A stretch of DNA of 47,242 bases from Hylemonella gracilis (lineage in GTDB: Bacteria > Pseudomonadota > Gammaproteobacteria > Burkholderiales > Burkholderiaceae_C), in contig CAMAWQ010000003.1 of the NCBI GenBank assembly GCA_945862005.1, positions 1 through 47,242 on the forward strand, in the 5' to 3' direction. Made by a program: the position numbers and the translations under genes. The notes beneath the pieces were generated by a model. It did not search any database, was not told the DNA's origin, and worked only from the letters and a program-made list of their open reading frames with translations. Below are positions 8,424 to 16,137 of this stretch, one piece after another (within the stretch, counting starts at the first letter, position 1; each line of letters opens with the position of its first letter).

Positions 8424-9232
8424 TGAGTTTCCGGTCTTTTGCGCTTGGGGCGGTCAATCGCGTCCTTCGATTGAAGAGCTTTTTGAAGCGGGTGGGGAAT
8501 TTGTTTGGACCCGCAGGCGGAGTCTCGTCTCACTACGTTCAACTTCGGGGTGGGGAGGCCGTGCAAGAGTCCAGCCGTCTGCGGGGGGCTTGGCGGTCGC
8601 AGGATCTGCCGGTGCGGCAGCGGGAACTGGTTGACACCCAGCTGGCGGCCTTGCGGCGCGGTGAGCCGGTGGATGTCTTTGACGTCATGACGCGGGCATT
8701 GCGTGCCCTGCCATCGGACGTGCGCGGCATGTCGGTGTTGGAGGTGGGATGCTCAAGTGGCTTCTACTCGGAAGTGTTTGAGATTGCAGGTCTGGATGTG
8801 AGCTACGCCGGCTGCGACTATTCCGACGCCTTTATTGGATTGGCGCGCCACAAGTATCCCGCACTGCGCTTCGAAGTCGAAGATGCCACGGCCTTGAACT
8901 ATGGTGACAACGCATTCGACATCGTCATATCCGGCTGCTGTCTACTGCACATCCCCGAATATGAGGCTGCCGTGGCGGAGACGGCACGGGTGGCATGTCG
9001 CTACGCCATCTTCCATCGCACGCCCGTGGTCTTGGGGCAACCCAATGTGTACTACCGCAAGCAGGCCTACGGCGTGGAGACGGTGGAGATCCATTTCAAC
9101 GAGCCGCAGTTTCTGACGCTGTTGGATAGGCAAAGCCTGGAACTGATTGCAACCTATACCTTGGACGAATTTGTTCAAGATGGTGTCGGCTCGGCCAATC
9201 GCACCTATGTGTGCAAGAAGATGGATTCATGA
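8420..9232 (+). CDS. Class I SAM-dependent methyltransferase
   Basis: This 270-residue cytoplasmic protein has a class I methyltransferase core from about residue 105. Motif I is VLEVGCSSGFYSE, the acidic residue of motif II is in GCDYSD, EVEDATAL follows, and FDIVISGCCLLHI is motif post-II. About 100 residues precede the core. They include a basic helix and RLRGAWRSQDLPVRQRELVD, which may bind an acceptor or partner. It is the second methyltransferase of the operon and not an obvious duplicate of the one at 5189. It is coupled by ATGA on both sides. It probably modifies the glycan; the position is unknown. Confidence 0.83.
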   Translation: MMSFRSFALGAVNRVLRLKSFLKRVGNLFGPAGGVSSHYVQLRGGEAVQESSRLRGAWRSQDLPVRQRELVDTQLAALRRGEPVDVFDVMTRALRALPSDVRGMSVLEVGCSSGFYSEVFEIAGLDVSYAGCDYSDAFIGLARHKYPALRFEVEDATALNYGDNAFDIVISGCCLLHIPEYEAAVAETARVACRYAIFHRTPVVLGQPNVYYRKQAYGVETVEIHFNEPQFLTLLDRQSLELIATYTLDEFVQDGVGSANRTYVCKKMDS

Positions 9233-10203
9233 TTACACGATATTTCTGCACCCTGTTTGACGGCAACTACTTGCTCAAAGGGCTAGCGATGATACGAAGC
9301 TTGGAGCGTAACTGCCAAGGGGCAAAAATCTTTGTGCTGTGCATGGATGATCAGACGAAATACATCCTCGAACGGCTGGACATGCCTTTCATGAACTGCG
9401 TCACACTGGCTGAGGTGGAAAACCAGGAACTGCTCAATGCAAAAGCTGATCGTGGCATAGCCGAGTATTGTTGGACGCTTTCGTCCTGCTTCACTTGGTA
9501 TGTGATGCAGAACTATCCGGAAATCGACGTTCTCACCTATGTCGATGCTGATCTGTTGTTCTATTCGGATGTGCAGCCCCTCTTCGACGAGATCGGGAAT
9601 GCCTCTATCGCCATCATCGAGCATCGCTTCTCCGAGAGGTTGAAAGACCGCGAGGTCAATGGCCGCTTCTGCGTCGAATGGGACAGCTTCCGTCGAGATG
9701 AGCAAGGCTTGGCTTGCCTTTCTCGCTGGCGCGAACAGTGCATCGAATGGTGCTACTACCGTCTTGAGGATGGCAAGATGGGCGACCAGAAATATCTGGA
9801 CGAATGGCCTCATCGCTATTCCTCCTGCCATATCCTCATGCATCCGGGCGCTGGAATCGCCCCCTGGAACTATGCGCAATATCGTTTCGACAAAGATCCT
9901 GCTGGCCGTATTACCGTCGATGGCGCGCCTTTAATTTTCTACCACTTTCACCAGTTCCAGCTGCTGGAAAACGGTAAGTTCGACCGCCTTTCCACCTTTT
10001 ATACCTCGGAGTGTGCGGAGCCGGCCGCGGTATACGAAGTCTATGAAGCTGAGTTGAAAAAGTGTCTGGCCGACGTTCGAACCGTGGTCCCCGATTTCAA
10101 GGAAGGTCTGAAGCCGGTCTCAAGCGTGCGTGGCCGACGGTTCATACAGCAGTTTGTACCTATGTGGGCCAAGGAAATAGCGCGCCGTTTTCTGCGATAT
10201 TAA
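9229..10203 (+). CDS. GT-A-fold glycosyltransferase with DxD motif
   Basis: This 324-residue soluble protein opens with YFCTLFDGNYLLKGLAMIRSL, the N-terminal signature of glycogenin/GT8-like and nucleotide-diphospho-sugar transferases. The metal-binding motif is LTYVDADLLFYSD (Asp106, Asp108). HILMHPGAGIAPWNY and FYHFHQF later in the chain are typical of a subgroup seen in bacterial polysaccharide loci. I chose the ATG at 9229, which overlaps the upstream stop as ATGA like its neighbours, over the in-frame GTG at 9211. It would add a sugar to the lipid-linked oligosaccharide in the cytoplasm. Base composition begins to fall near its 3' end. Confidence 0.8.
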   Translation: MITRYFCTLFDGNYLLKGLAMIRSLERNCQGAKIFVLCMDDQTKYILERLDMPFMNCVTLAEVENQELLNAKADRGIAEYCWTLSSCFTWYVMQNYPEIDVLTYVDADLLFYSDVQPLFDEIGNASIAIIEHRFSERLKDREVNGRFCVEWDSFRRDEQGLACLSRWREQCIEWCYYRLEDGKMGDQKYLDEWPHRYSSCHILMHPGAGIAPWNYAQYRFDKDPAGRITVDGAPLIFYHFHQFQLLENGKFDRLSTFYTSECAEPAAVYEVYEAELKKCLADVRTVVPDFKEGLKPVSSVRGRRFIQQFVPMWAKEIARRFLRY

Positions 10204-10206
10204 TCT

Positions 10207-10968
10207 TTGCGAGCCGAACCACTTATTTCAGTCATTACGGTCTGCTACAACAGTGCGGCAACGCTCACGCGAGCGCTGCAGTCTGTGGTAGATCAAGATT
10301 GGCCGCGCTTAGAGCACATCGTCATCGATGGAGCCTCCAAAGATGAAACAGCAGTGATCATCGATCGGTTCCGTGCAAAACTAGCCCACATCGTCAGCGA
10401 ACCGGACCAAGGCATCTACGATGCAATGAACAAAGGGCTGAATCGGGCCACTGGCGACATCGTATGTTTTCTGAATGCCGACGATCAGTACGCTTCAAAT
10501 TCAGTGTTGTCACGTGTCGCGATGCTAATGTATGAGCACCAACTTGATGCGCTAATGGGTGATGTAGGTTACTTTCACGAAGCAAATCCACAGCGCATGG
10601 TGCGGCGCTATCGTTCCAATAATTTCACACCAGGCCGATTGGCCTGGGGCTGGATGCCTGCCCATCCGGCGCTGTTCCTAAGCCGAGCGGTTGTAGAGCG
10701 TGTTGGGCGCTTCAAGACGGGTTACCGAATCGCTGGCGACTACGAGTTTATTGTGCGTGCCTTCCATGGTCATGAAATGCGCTATCGCCACCTGCCAGAG
10801 GTACTAGTGAATATGCAGACCGGTGGGGCAAGTACCAGTGGTTTTGGAGCCAAACTGCGTCTCAATCGCGAAGTGCTGCGAGCTTGCCGTGAGAATGGCT
10901 TACAGACCAATATCGTGAAGATACTCTCGAAATACCCAGCCAAAATACTAGAGTTTTTGCGAAGATGA
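10207..10968 (+). CDS. GT2 family glycosyltransferase (WcaA/WcaE-like)
   Basis: This 253-residue single-domain GT-A enzyme opens with PLISVITVCYNSAATL (5-20). HIVIDGASKDET, EPDQGIYDAMNKGLNRATGD and the catalytic-site CFLNADD follow, the last standing in for the DxD motif as is usual in this subgroup. AGDYEFIVRA near 175-185 carries the family's conserved acidic residue. The start is TTG at 10207, three bases after the previous stop, with no clear Shine-Dalgarno, so its translation probably depends on coupling. It overlaps the epimerase gene by 4 bases. It lies at the start of a lower-GC segment, which suggests a separate origin from the genes before it. Confidence 0.85.
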   Translation: MRAEPLISVITVCYNSAATLTRALQSVVDQDWPRLEHIVIDGASKDETAVIIDRFRAKLAHIVSEPDQGIYDAMNKGLNRATGDIVCFLNADDQYASNSVLSRVAMLMYEHQLDALMGDVGYFHEANPQRMVRRYRSNNFTPGRLAWGWMPAHPALFLSRAVVERVGRFKTGYRIAGDYEFIVRAFHGHEMRYRHLPEVLVNMQTGGASTSGFGAKLRLNREVLRACRENGLQTNIVKILSKYPAKILEFLRR

Positions 10969-11903
10969 AGGTACTCGTTACCGGCGCTAACGGTTTCGTG
11001 GGCAGTGCCTTGTGCCCTCGCCTGGCTGAGCTTGGGTATGAAGTGGTACCTGTAGTTCGCCGCCAGAGCAATATTGCCAACGAGGTCATCGTTCACGACG
11101 CAGCGTCTTGGAAAGCCGCTCTAAATGGGTGTGACAGCGTGATCCATTTGGCTGCGCGTGCCCACGTTATGCAGGATCAAGAACGAAATCCGTTGCAAGC
11201 GTTTCGTGTAAGCAATGTTGATACGACTATTGAGCTCGCCAAACGTGCCATTGAGGCTGGCGTACGTCGATTTGTTTTCATGAGTACGATCAAAGTGAAC
11301 GGCGAGGAGACCGCCCCAGGATGCAGTTTCAGCCCAGAAGATTTAACTGAACCAAAAGACCCTTATGCGATTACTAAGTGGGAGGCTGAGCAGGGACTTT
11401 TAGAAATCGCAAAAAAAATAGGGCTTGAGCTAGTCATCATTCGCCCCCCGCTTGTTTATGGCCCCGGGGTTAAAGGAAATTTCGCAACCTTGATCAAGTG
11501 GGTAGAGAATGGAGTTCCGTTGCCGTTTGGTGGTCTTCGCAATCGTCGCTCGATGATTGGGTTGGATAATTTATTAAATTTCACGGTGCTTTGCGCAGAT
11601 GTTGCCCGATCACCGAGTGCCAAGAGTCAGGTTTTTTTGGTGTCGGATGGCGAAGATGTCTCGACGACGGAATTGTTGCGTCGTATTGCTAAAGCATATG
11701 GTTGTAAAAGTCGGATGTTTTCAGCTCCGGTGGACTTGATGCGTCTAGCGTTGCGATGCACTGGGAAGTCCTTGCTTGCAGACCGTCTCTTTGGATCTTT
11801 GGTGGTCGATGACTCTAAAGCTCGGCAGATGCTTGGATGGCACCCTCCGTCCAGTATGGATGAACAATTAAAAAAAATGGCCCTACATGACGCGCGCGTT
11901 TGA
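10965..11903 (+). CDS. NAD-dependent epimerase/reductase, WbpV-like
   Basis: This 312-residue extended SDR has the Rossmann motif TGANGFVG (6-13), Ser107 in FMSTIKV, and catalytic Tyr134-xxx-Lys138 in DPYAITKWEAE. VIIRPPLVYGPGVKGNF is typical of nucleotide-sugar 4-epimerases/4-reductases near wbpL/wbpM-type genes. In Pseudomonas O-antigen loci the equivalent WbpV reduces the 4-keto sugar made by WbpM to UDP-QuiNAc. Here a WbpM/PglF-like gene follows one gene later, so the same role is likely, with UDP-FucNAc as the alternative product. The gene is visibly AT-richer than its flanks. Its 3' end overlaps the transferase gene by 17 bases. Confidence 0.83.
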   Translation: MKVLVTGANGFVGSALCPRLAELGYEVVPVVRRQSNIANEVIVHDAASWKAALNGCDSVIHLAARAHVMQDQERNPLQAFRVSNVDTTIELAKRAIEAGVRRFVFMSTIKVNGEETAPGCSFSPEDLTEPKDPYAITKWEAEQGLLEIAKKIGLELVIIRPPLVYGPGVKGNFATLIKWVENGVPLPFGGLRNRRSMIGLDNLLNFTVLCADVARSPSAKSQVFLVSDGEDVSTTELLRRIAKAYGCKSRMFSAPVDLMRLALRCTGKSLLADRLFGSLVVDDSKARQMLGWHPPSSMDEQLKKMALHDARV

Positions 11904-12441
11904 TGTCGTTCTTTCACTTGCTGGACTGGTTGGTACGGCTCCTATTTTGGTTCTCTTGCTTGTGCTGGCCTGGTTTGATACGAGGACGCCCCTGTTTCGG
12001 CAGGAACGTGTTGGTCGACATCAAAAGCCGTTCATCTTGGTGAAGTTCCGCACCATGCGGCCAGACACCCAATCGGTCGCCACCCATCTGGCCAACCCTT
12101 CTGCAGTGACGCCTTTGGGCGCTTTCTTGCGCCGTACCAAGCTCGATGAACTGCCACAATTGTGGAATGTGCTCAAAGGGGAAATGAGCCTTGTGGGACC
12201 ACGCCCTTGTCTGTTTAACCAGGCGGAGCTCATAGAAGAGCGTGCTGCGCGAGGGGTCTTTGCCGCCCGCCCTGGCATCACTGGACTGGCCCAGATCAAT
12301 GGAATTGACATGTCCACCCCAAGACTGCTAGCAGAGACCGATGCACAGATGTTGAGGGGTTTGGACCTGGCAGCGTACTTCACCTACATCATCAAGACGG
12401 TCACTGGCGCAGGCCGTGGTGACCGCATTCGGCAAGAATGA
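11887..12441 (+). CDS. PglC-type phosphoglycosyl transferase (initiating sugar transferase)
   Basis: This 184-residue protein has one N-terminal reentrant hydrophobic segment (about 8-30) and the minimal catalytic domain of the bacterial sugar transferase family. It has KFRTMR (53-58), the catalytic dyad Asp87-Glu88 in [20 protein letters not shown], and [12 protein letters not shown] near 132-143. Enzymes of this size (PglC, WbtO-like) transfer a phospho-sugar, often a 6-deoxy-HexNAc derivative, from UDP to undecaprenyl phosphate and so start the repeat unit. Flanking by a WbpV-like reductase and a WbpM/PglF-like dehydratase fits that. It overlaps both neighbours, 17 bases upstream and 4 downstream. 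Confidence 0.9.
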   Translation: MTRAFDVVLSLAGLVGTAPILVLLLVLAWFDTRTPLFRQERVGRHQKPFILVKFRTMRPDTQSVATHLANPSAVTPLGAFLRRTKLDELPQLWNVLKGEMSLVGPRPCLFNQAELIEERAARGVFAARPGITGLAQINGIDMSTPRLLAETDAQMLRGLDLAAYFTYIIKTVTGAGRGDRIRQE

Positions 12442-14417
12442 CGATGAAAAAGCCGCTCTCCAAGCTAGCAGTTCCTGTCCTCGCACTGCCAAGACCGGCG
12501 AAGCGCTTCGTAGCCCTGCTAGTCGATCTGAGTTTGTGCGTGTTGACGGTCTGGCTGGCTTACTACCTACGCCTAGGGGAGTTCATCAGCTTTGCAGGGT
12601 CAAGCGAGTTGGCACAAGGAGCCGTTTGGGCAGGCGCAGTGTCCGTTGGTATTGCGCTTCCCATCTTTATCGTCTCGGGCCTGTACCGCGCCATCTTCCG
12701 CTACAGCGGCTGGCCCGCCCTGCTGGCTGTCGCCCGCGCGGTGGGCATTTATGGTCTGTTGTACGCCTCCGTTTTCACGGCCATTGGCGTGGCTGGGGTA
12801 CCCCGCACGGTGGGCATCATTCAGCCCATGCTCTTGTTGCTGTTGGTGGGCGCATCCCGCGCAGTGGCCCGGGTCTGGCTGGGTGACCAGTACCTCAGCA
12901 TCCTGAAGCACGCTTCACGCCCGAGGGTGCTGATCTACGGCGCCGGTACTACCGGCCGACAGTTGGCCGCCGCCATGGCCAATAGCCACGAAATGCAGGT
13001 GGCTGGCTTCCTGGACGACGACGACCGTCTGCACGGCCACGTGCTCAACGGCCAGCCAATCTTCAACCCGGCCGATCTGGACAATCTTGCCACCACGCTC
13101 AACATCAGCGATGTGTTACTCGCCATGCCGAGCCTCTCGCGACGTCGGCGTAACGAAATCTTGAGCCAGATCCGTCTGGCCCGAGTAGCCGTGCGCACTC
13201 TGCCCAGCGTGACCGACTTGGCCCAAGGCAAGGTGAGCATCTCGGACCTGAGGGAACTGGACATCGACGACCTCCTGGGCCGCCAACCGGTAACCCCCAA
13301 TCACATCCTGCTGGCCAAGAACATCGTGGGCAAGGTGGTGCTGGTGACGGGGGCCGGTGGCTCTATCGGTAGCGAGTTATGCCGACAGATTCTGGCCGTG
13401 GCCCCTGCCAAGCTGCTGCTGATCGAGCAGAGCGAATTCGCCCTGTACGCGATTCACCAGGAGCTGGAAGAGAAGCGGGCAGCGCTGGACGACACGACGC
13501 GACCCGTTCTGGTGCCCCTGCTCGCCTCGGTGCAGGACGACGACCGCATGCGCGAGATCCTATCCACCTGGCACCCGGACACGGTCTACCACGCCGCCGC
13601 CTACAAGCACGTGCCGCTGGTGGAGCACAACCCGGCCGCTGGCATCAAGAACAACGTGCTGGGCACGCTGCGTACCGCCCAAGCCGCTGCCGAAAATGGT
13701 GTCTCTGACTTCGTCCTGATCAGTACCGACAAGGCCGTACGTCCGACTAACATCATGGGGGCAAGCAAGCGTTTGGCTGAAATGGTATTGCAGGCAATCG
13801 CTGCCACCAACCCCAGTACCAGGTTCAGCATGGTGCGTTTCGGCAATGTGCTGGGCTCGTCAGGTTCGGTCGTGCCCAAATTTCGTCAGCAAATCCGCGA
13901 TGGTGGGCCGATTACGCTGACCCATCCCGATATCACCCGCTACTTCATGACGATCCCCGAAGCCTCCCAACTGGTGATCCAAGCAGGTGCGATGGCCAAG
14001 GGAGGTGACGTTTTCGTCCTCGACATGGGCCAGTCGGTCCAAATTATGGATTTGGCTCGGCGGATGATTGAGCTTTCAGGATTGACTGTGAAGGACGAGC
14101 AAAATCCTGATGGTGATATTGAAATCGAGATTACGGGCCTGCGTCCAGGTGAGAAGCTCTATGAAGAGCTACTGATTGGTGACAACCCCAATCCAACATC
14201 ACATTTTCAGATCTTGAAAGCCCATGAAGAGTTCATCCCTTGGGCAGCTCTGGAAGATAAGTTCAAGAGTTTAGAGATGGCGCTTAACGTAAATGACGTG
14301 GGTGTCATTAGGCTCATGATGCAGCAGCTGGTGCCTGGTTATACGCCCAATGAAGACATCGTGGATTGGGTGTACATGGAGCAGGCGAATGAAGCAAAAC
14401 TCAAATCAGTCATTTGA
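12438..14417 (+). CDS. UDP-GlcNAc 4,6-dehydratase, membrane-bound (WbpM/PglF/CapD family)
   Basis: This 659-residue protein has four N-terminal membrane helices (about 25-140) and a first Rossmann-like domain with IYGAGTTGRQLA at about 166. The catalytic SDR domain has VLVTGAGGSIGSE (302-313), AAYKHVPLVE and STDKAVRPTNIMGASKR. In this long group the usual catalytic Tyr is replaced by Met (MGASK), which is seen here. It converts UDP-GlcNAc to UDP-4-keto-6-deoxy-GlcNAc at the inner membrane. It is the last biosynthetic gene of the operon. GC content is high up to about 14.0 kb and then drops in the last 350 bases. The start ATG at 12438 overlaps the previous stop; an ATG at 12444 is an alternative. 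Confidence 0.92.
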   Translation: MTMKKPLSKLAVPVLALPRPAKRFVALLVDLSLCVLTVWLAYYLRLGEFISFAGSSELAQGAVWAGAVSVGIALPIFIVSGLYRAIFRYSGWPALLAVARAVGIYGLLYASVFTAIGVAGVPRTVGIIQPMLLLLLVGASRAVARVWLGDQYLSILKHASRPRVLIYGAGTTGRQLAAAMANSHEMQVAGFLDDDDRLHGHVLNGQPIFNPADLDNLATTLNISDVLLAMPSLSRRRRNEILSQIRLARVAVRTLPSVTDLAQGKVSISDLRELDIDDLLGRQPVTPNHILLAKNIVGKVVLVTGAGGSIGSELCRQILAVAPAKLLLIEQSEFALYAIHQELEEKRAALDDTTRPVLVPLLASVQDDDRMREILSTWHPDTVYHAAAYKHVPLVEHNPAAGIKNNVLGTLRTAQAAAENGVSDFVLISTDKAVRPTNIMGASKRLAEMVLQAIAATNPSTRFSMVRFGNVLGSSGSVVPKFRQQIRDGGPITLTHPDITRYFMTIPEASQLVIQAGAMAKGGDVFVLDMGQSVQIMDLARRMIELSGLTVKDEQNPDGDIEIEITGLRPGEKLYEELLIGDNPNPTSHFQILKAHEEFIPWAALEDKFKSLEMALNVNDVGVIRLMMQQLVPGYTPNEDIVDWVYMEQANEAKLKSVI

Positions 14418-15100
14418 CAAATAAATCTCTCAAGCAAAAAACCGGGCTACGCCTTAACCCCGCAGTCCGCCGCCAACAAATTCTGGACGCTGCCGTAGCC
14501 TACTTCGCCGAAGCTGGTTTTGGAGTTCAAACCCGTGAGCTGTCAAGACGTATTGGCGTATCCCAGCCTTTGCTCTACCGATATTTCCCATCCAAGCAAG
14601 ATCTCATTGCTGCGGTGTTCGATGAGGTGTTCTTAAGCCAATGGAATGATGGATGGGTCAAGGGGTTGAAGGATCGAAGCCTGCCCTTGCGCGACAGGCT
14701 GATGCACTTTTATATGCAGTACGCCGCCGCGACTTACCGGCCTGAATGGATTCGCATCTATATGTATGCAGGTTTAGCAGATTTGGGGTTAAACCGCGAT
14801 TACTTGGATATGGTGCGCAAGAAAATACTGCGGGTCATGTGCGCAGAGTTTCGGCATGAGTTTGTAAAAAGCGATTTCAAACTGCCACCCATCAATTCAA
14901 GAGAACTTGAGCTGGTGTGGTCATTGCACGGCAGCATGTTCTATTGGGCCGTGCGCAAAACTATTTTCAATGCCACGCCTCAAACCGCTTTTGAATTGCG
15001 TACGGGTGACGCCATTGATTTGTTTTTACATGGCGCCCAAAAGGTCTACCCCGGCTTGCTAAATCAGGCGCCTCCGGCCAAACGCTCCAAAACCGCATAA
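14414..15100 (+). CDS. TetR/AcrR-family transcriptional regulator
   Basis: This 228-residue protein has a canonical TetR DNA-binding domain at about 19-65: RRQQILDAAVAYFAEAGFGVQTRELSRRIGVSQPLLYRYFPSKQDL in outline, with an HTH helix ending in PLLYRYFPSK. A helical ligand-binding domain follows. The only usable start is TTG at 14414, overlapping the dehydratase stop as TTGA, with no convincing Shine-Dalgarno. Translation would depend on the upstream operon, or the native start has been lost. It lies tail-to-tail (37-base overlap) with the next, minus-strand dehydrogenase gene. It probably controls the catabolic genes that follow; inverted repeats at 16055-16087 are candidate operators. The C-terminus is basic (AKRSKTA). 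Confidence 0.9.
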   Translation: MTNKSLKQKTGLRLNPAVRRQQILDAAVAYFAEAGFGVQTRELSRRIGVSQPLLYRYFPSKQDLIAAVFDEVFLSQWNDGWVKGLKDRSLPLRDRLMHFYMQYAAATYRPEWIRIYMYAGLADLGLNRDYLDMVRKKILRVMCAEFRHEFVKSDFKLPPINSRELELVWSLHGSMFYWAVRKTIFNATPQTAFELRTGDAIDLFLHGAQKVYPGLLNQAPPAKRSKTA

Positions 15101-16026
15101 ACCGATGCGGTGTCATCCAGCGCATGGCCTTGAGCCATAGCCGCATGGTAAATGGGTAAGCAAGCTGAAAACAAAGGCGCGGGCACACACAAATCTACTA
15201 ATGCTTTGTGAATGATGGTCATATCTTTTTGCCAAATCTCATTTTTCATAGTGGCTTGATGCCAGTTGCGTTGGACCATCATCGGCCCGCGGACCTGAAA
15301 CATGCGCGAGCCGCCTGCGCCTCCGCCCACCACGTCCACCACTTGTTTGGGATCAAGCCCTAACTTTTCCCCAAACAAAATGGCTTCGGCAGTTGAAACG
15401 TTGTGTATGGCCACCAATAAGTTGGCCACCATTTTCATTTTCATACCGTTACCAAATTCGCCCACGTTTCGGTAGTCGCGCGCGCATCCGGTAAACACCT
15501 TGGCCATGGACTTAACAGCTTTTTGAGGGCCGCTTGCGTAAACCGTTAGATCTTTGTGCTTGGCTTGAGCGCCAGTACCAGAAAGTGGGGCGTCAATCAT
15601 CTCAATACCCGCCTGAGCTAAAAGGGTGCTGGCTTGCAGCTTGTCTGCCACGGGCAAGGTGCTGGTTTCAGCCAACACCACCGTGCCTGCCTTGATTTTG
15701 AGCTTTTGCGCAGCCTCGGCCATTTGTTGACTAACTTGCATCAAGGCTGCGGTAGACGGCAAGGAAGCAATAAACAACTTGGCTGGCCCCACCATTTCCG
15801 CCACACTAGAGCTCACCTCTGAAATGTGCTTGCTCATGCGTTTGCGGGTGGCAGCTTGCGTGTCGTAGCCCAGCACATGCCAGCCACTTTGACTCAGATT
15901 GGTCGACATGGCCGACCCCATGATGCCCAAACCGATCACGCCCACCGTTGGAGCTGCGTGGTTGCTCCTACTTGAACTTTTGGTGAGGGAAGTGGCGGTT
16001 TTTGATGTGGCTTGCTTGGTTTTCAT
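15064..16026 (-). CDS. NAD(P)-dependent beta-hydroxyacid dehydrogenase (3-HIBADH/6PGDH family)
   Basis: This 320-residue enzyme has the Rossmann motif GVIGLGIMGSAM near residue 29-40, the substrate loop DAPLSGTGAQA, and the catalytic Lys in GNGMKMKMVANLLVAIHN. A KDMTII helix follows in the all-alpha C-terminal domain. The family oxidises 3-hydroxyisobutyrate or reduces tartronate or succinate semialdehydes. The active-site segment departs from the textbook DAPVSGG, so the substrate is open. About 28 extra N-terminal residues are rich in Lys, Ala, Ser and Thr and have no counterpart in the fold. It is divergent from a second family member at 16138 across 111 bases. Confidence 0.88.
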   Translation of the reverse strand: MKTKQATSKTATSLTKSSSRSNHAAPTVGVIGLGIMGSAMSTNLSQSGWHVLGYDTQAATRKRMSKHISEVSSSVAEMVGPAKLFIASLPSTAALMQVSQQMAEAAQKLKIKAGTVVLAETSTLPVADKLQASTLLAQAGIEMIDAPLSGTGAQAKHKDLTVYASGPQKAVKSMAKVFTGCARDYRNVGEFGNGMKMKMVANLLVAIHNVSTAEAILFGEKLGLDPKQVVDVVGGGAGGSRMFQVRGPMMVQRNWHQATMKNEIWQKDMTIIHKALVDLCVPAPLFSACLPIYHAAMAQGHALDDTASVYAVLERLAGGA

Positions 16027-16137
16027 TGGACCTTGATAGTGAAGAACTCAGGGTTTAGCGCTAAGGCTGTTTGTTGATCAAACAAACAACAAATAATACA
16101 CTGGCCCCACAACCCAAAACATCACAGGAGACATCAA
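16027..16137. promoter_or_regulatory. Divergent promoter region with two palindromes, candidate TetR operator
   Basis: This short region separates two divergently transcribed dehydrogenase genes. It holds a perfect palindrome TTAGCGCTAA at 16055-16064. A second, nearly perfect one lies at 16069-16087: GTTTG, core TTGATCAA, one extra A, CAAAC. A plausible sigma-70 promoter for the + strand gene overlaps the second, with TTGATC at 16074-16079, 17 bases, and TACACT at 16097-16102. A good AGGAGA Shine-Dalgarno precedes the ATG at 16138. A repressor on the second palindrome would block the -35 box. Linking it to the TetR gene at 14414 is inference from proximity. Confidence 0.5.
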
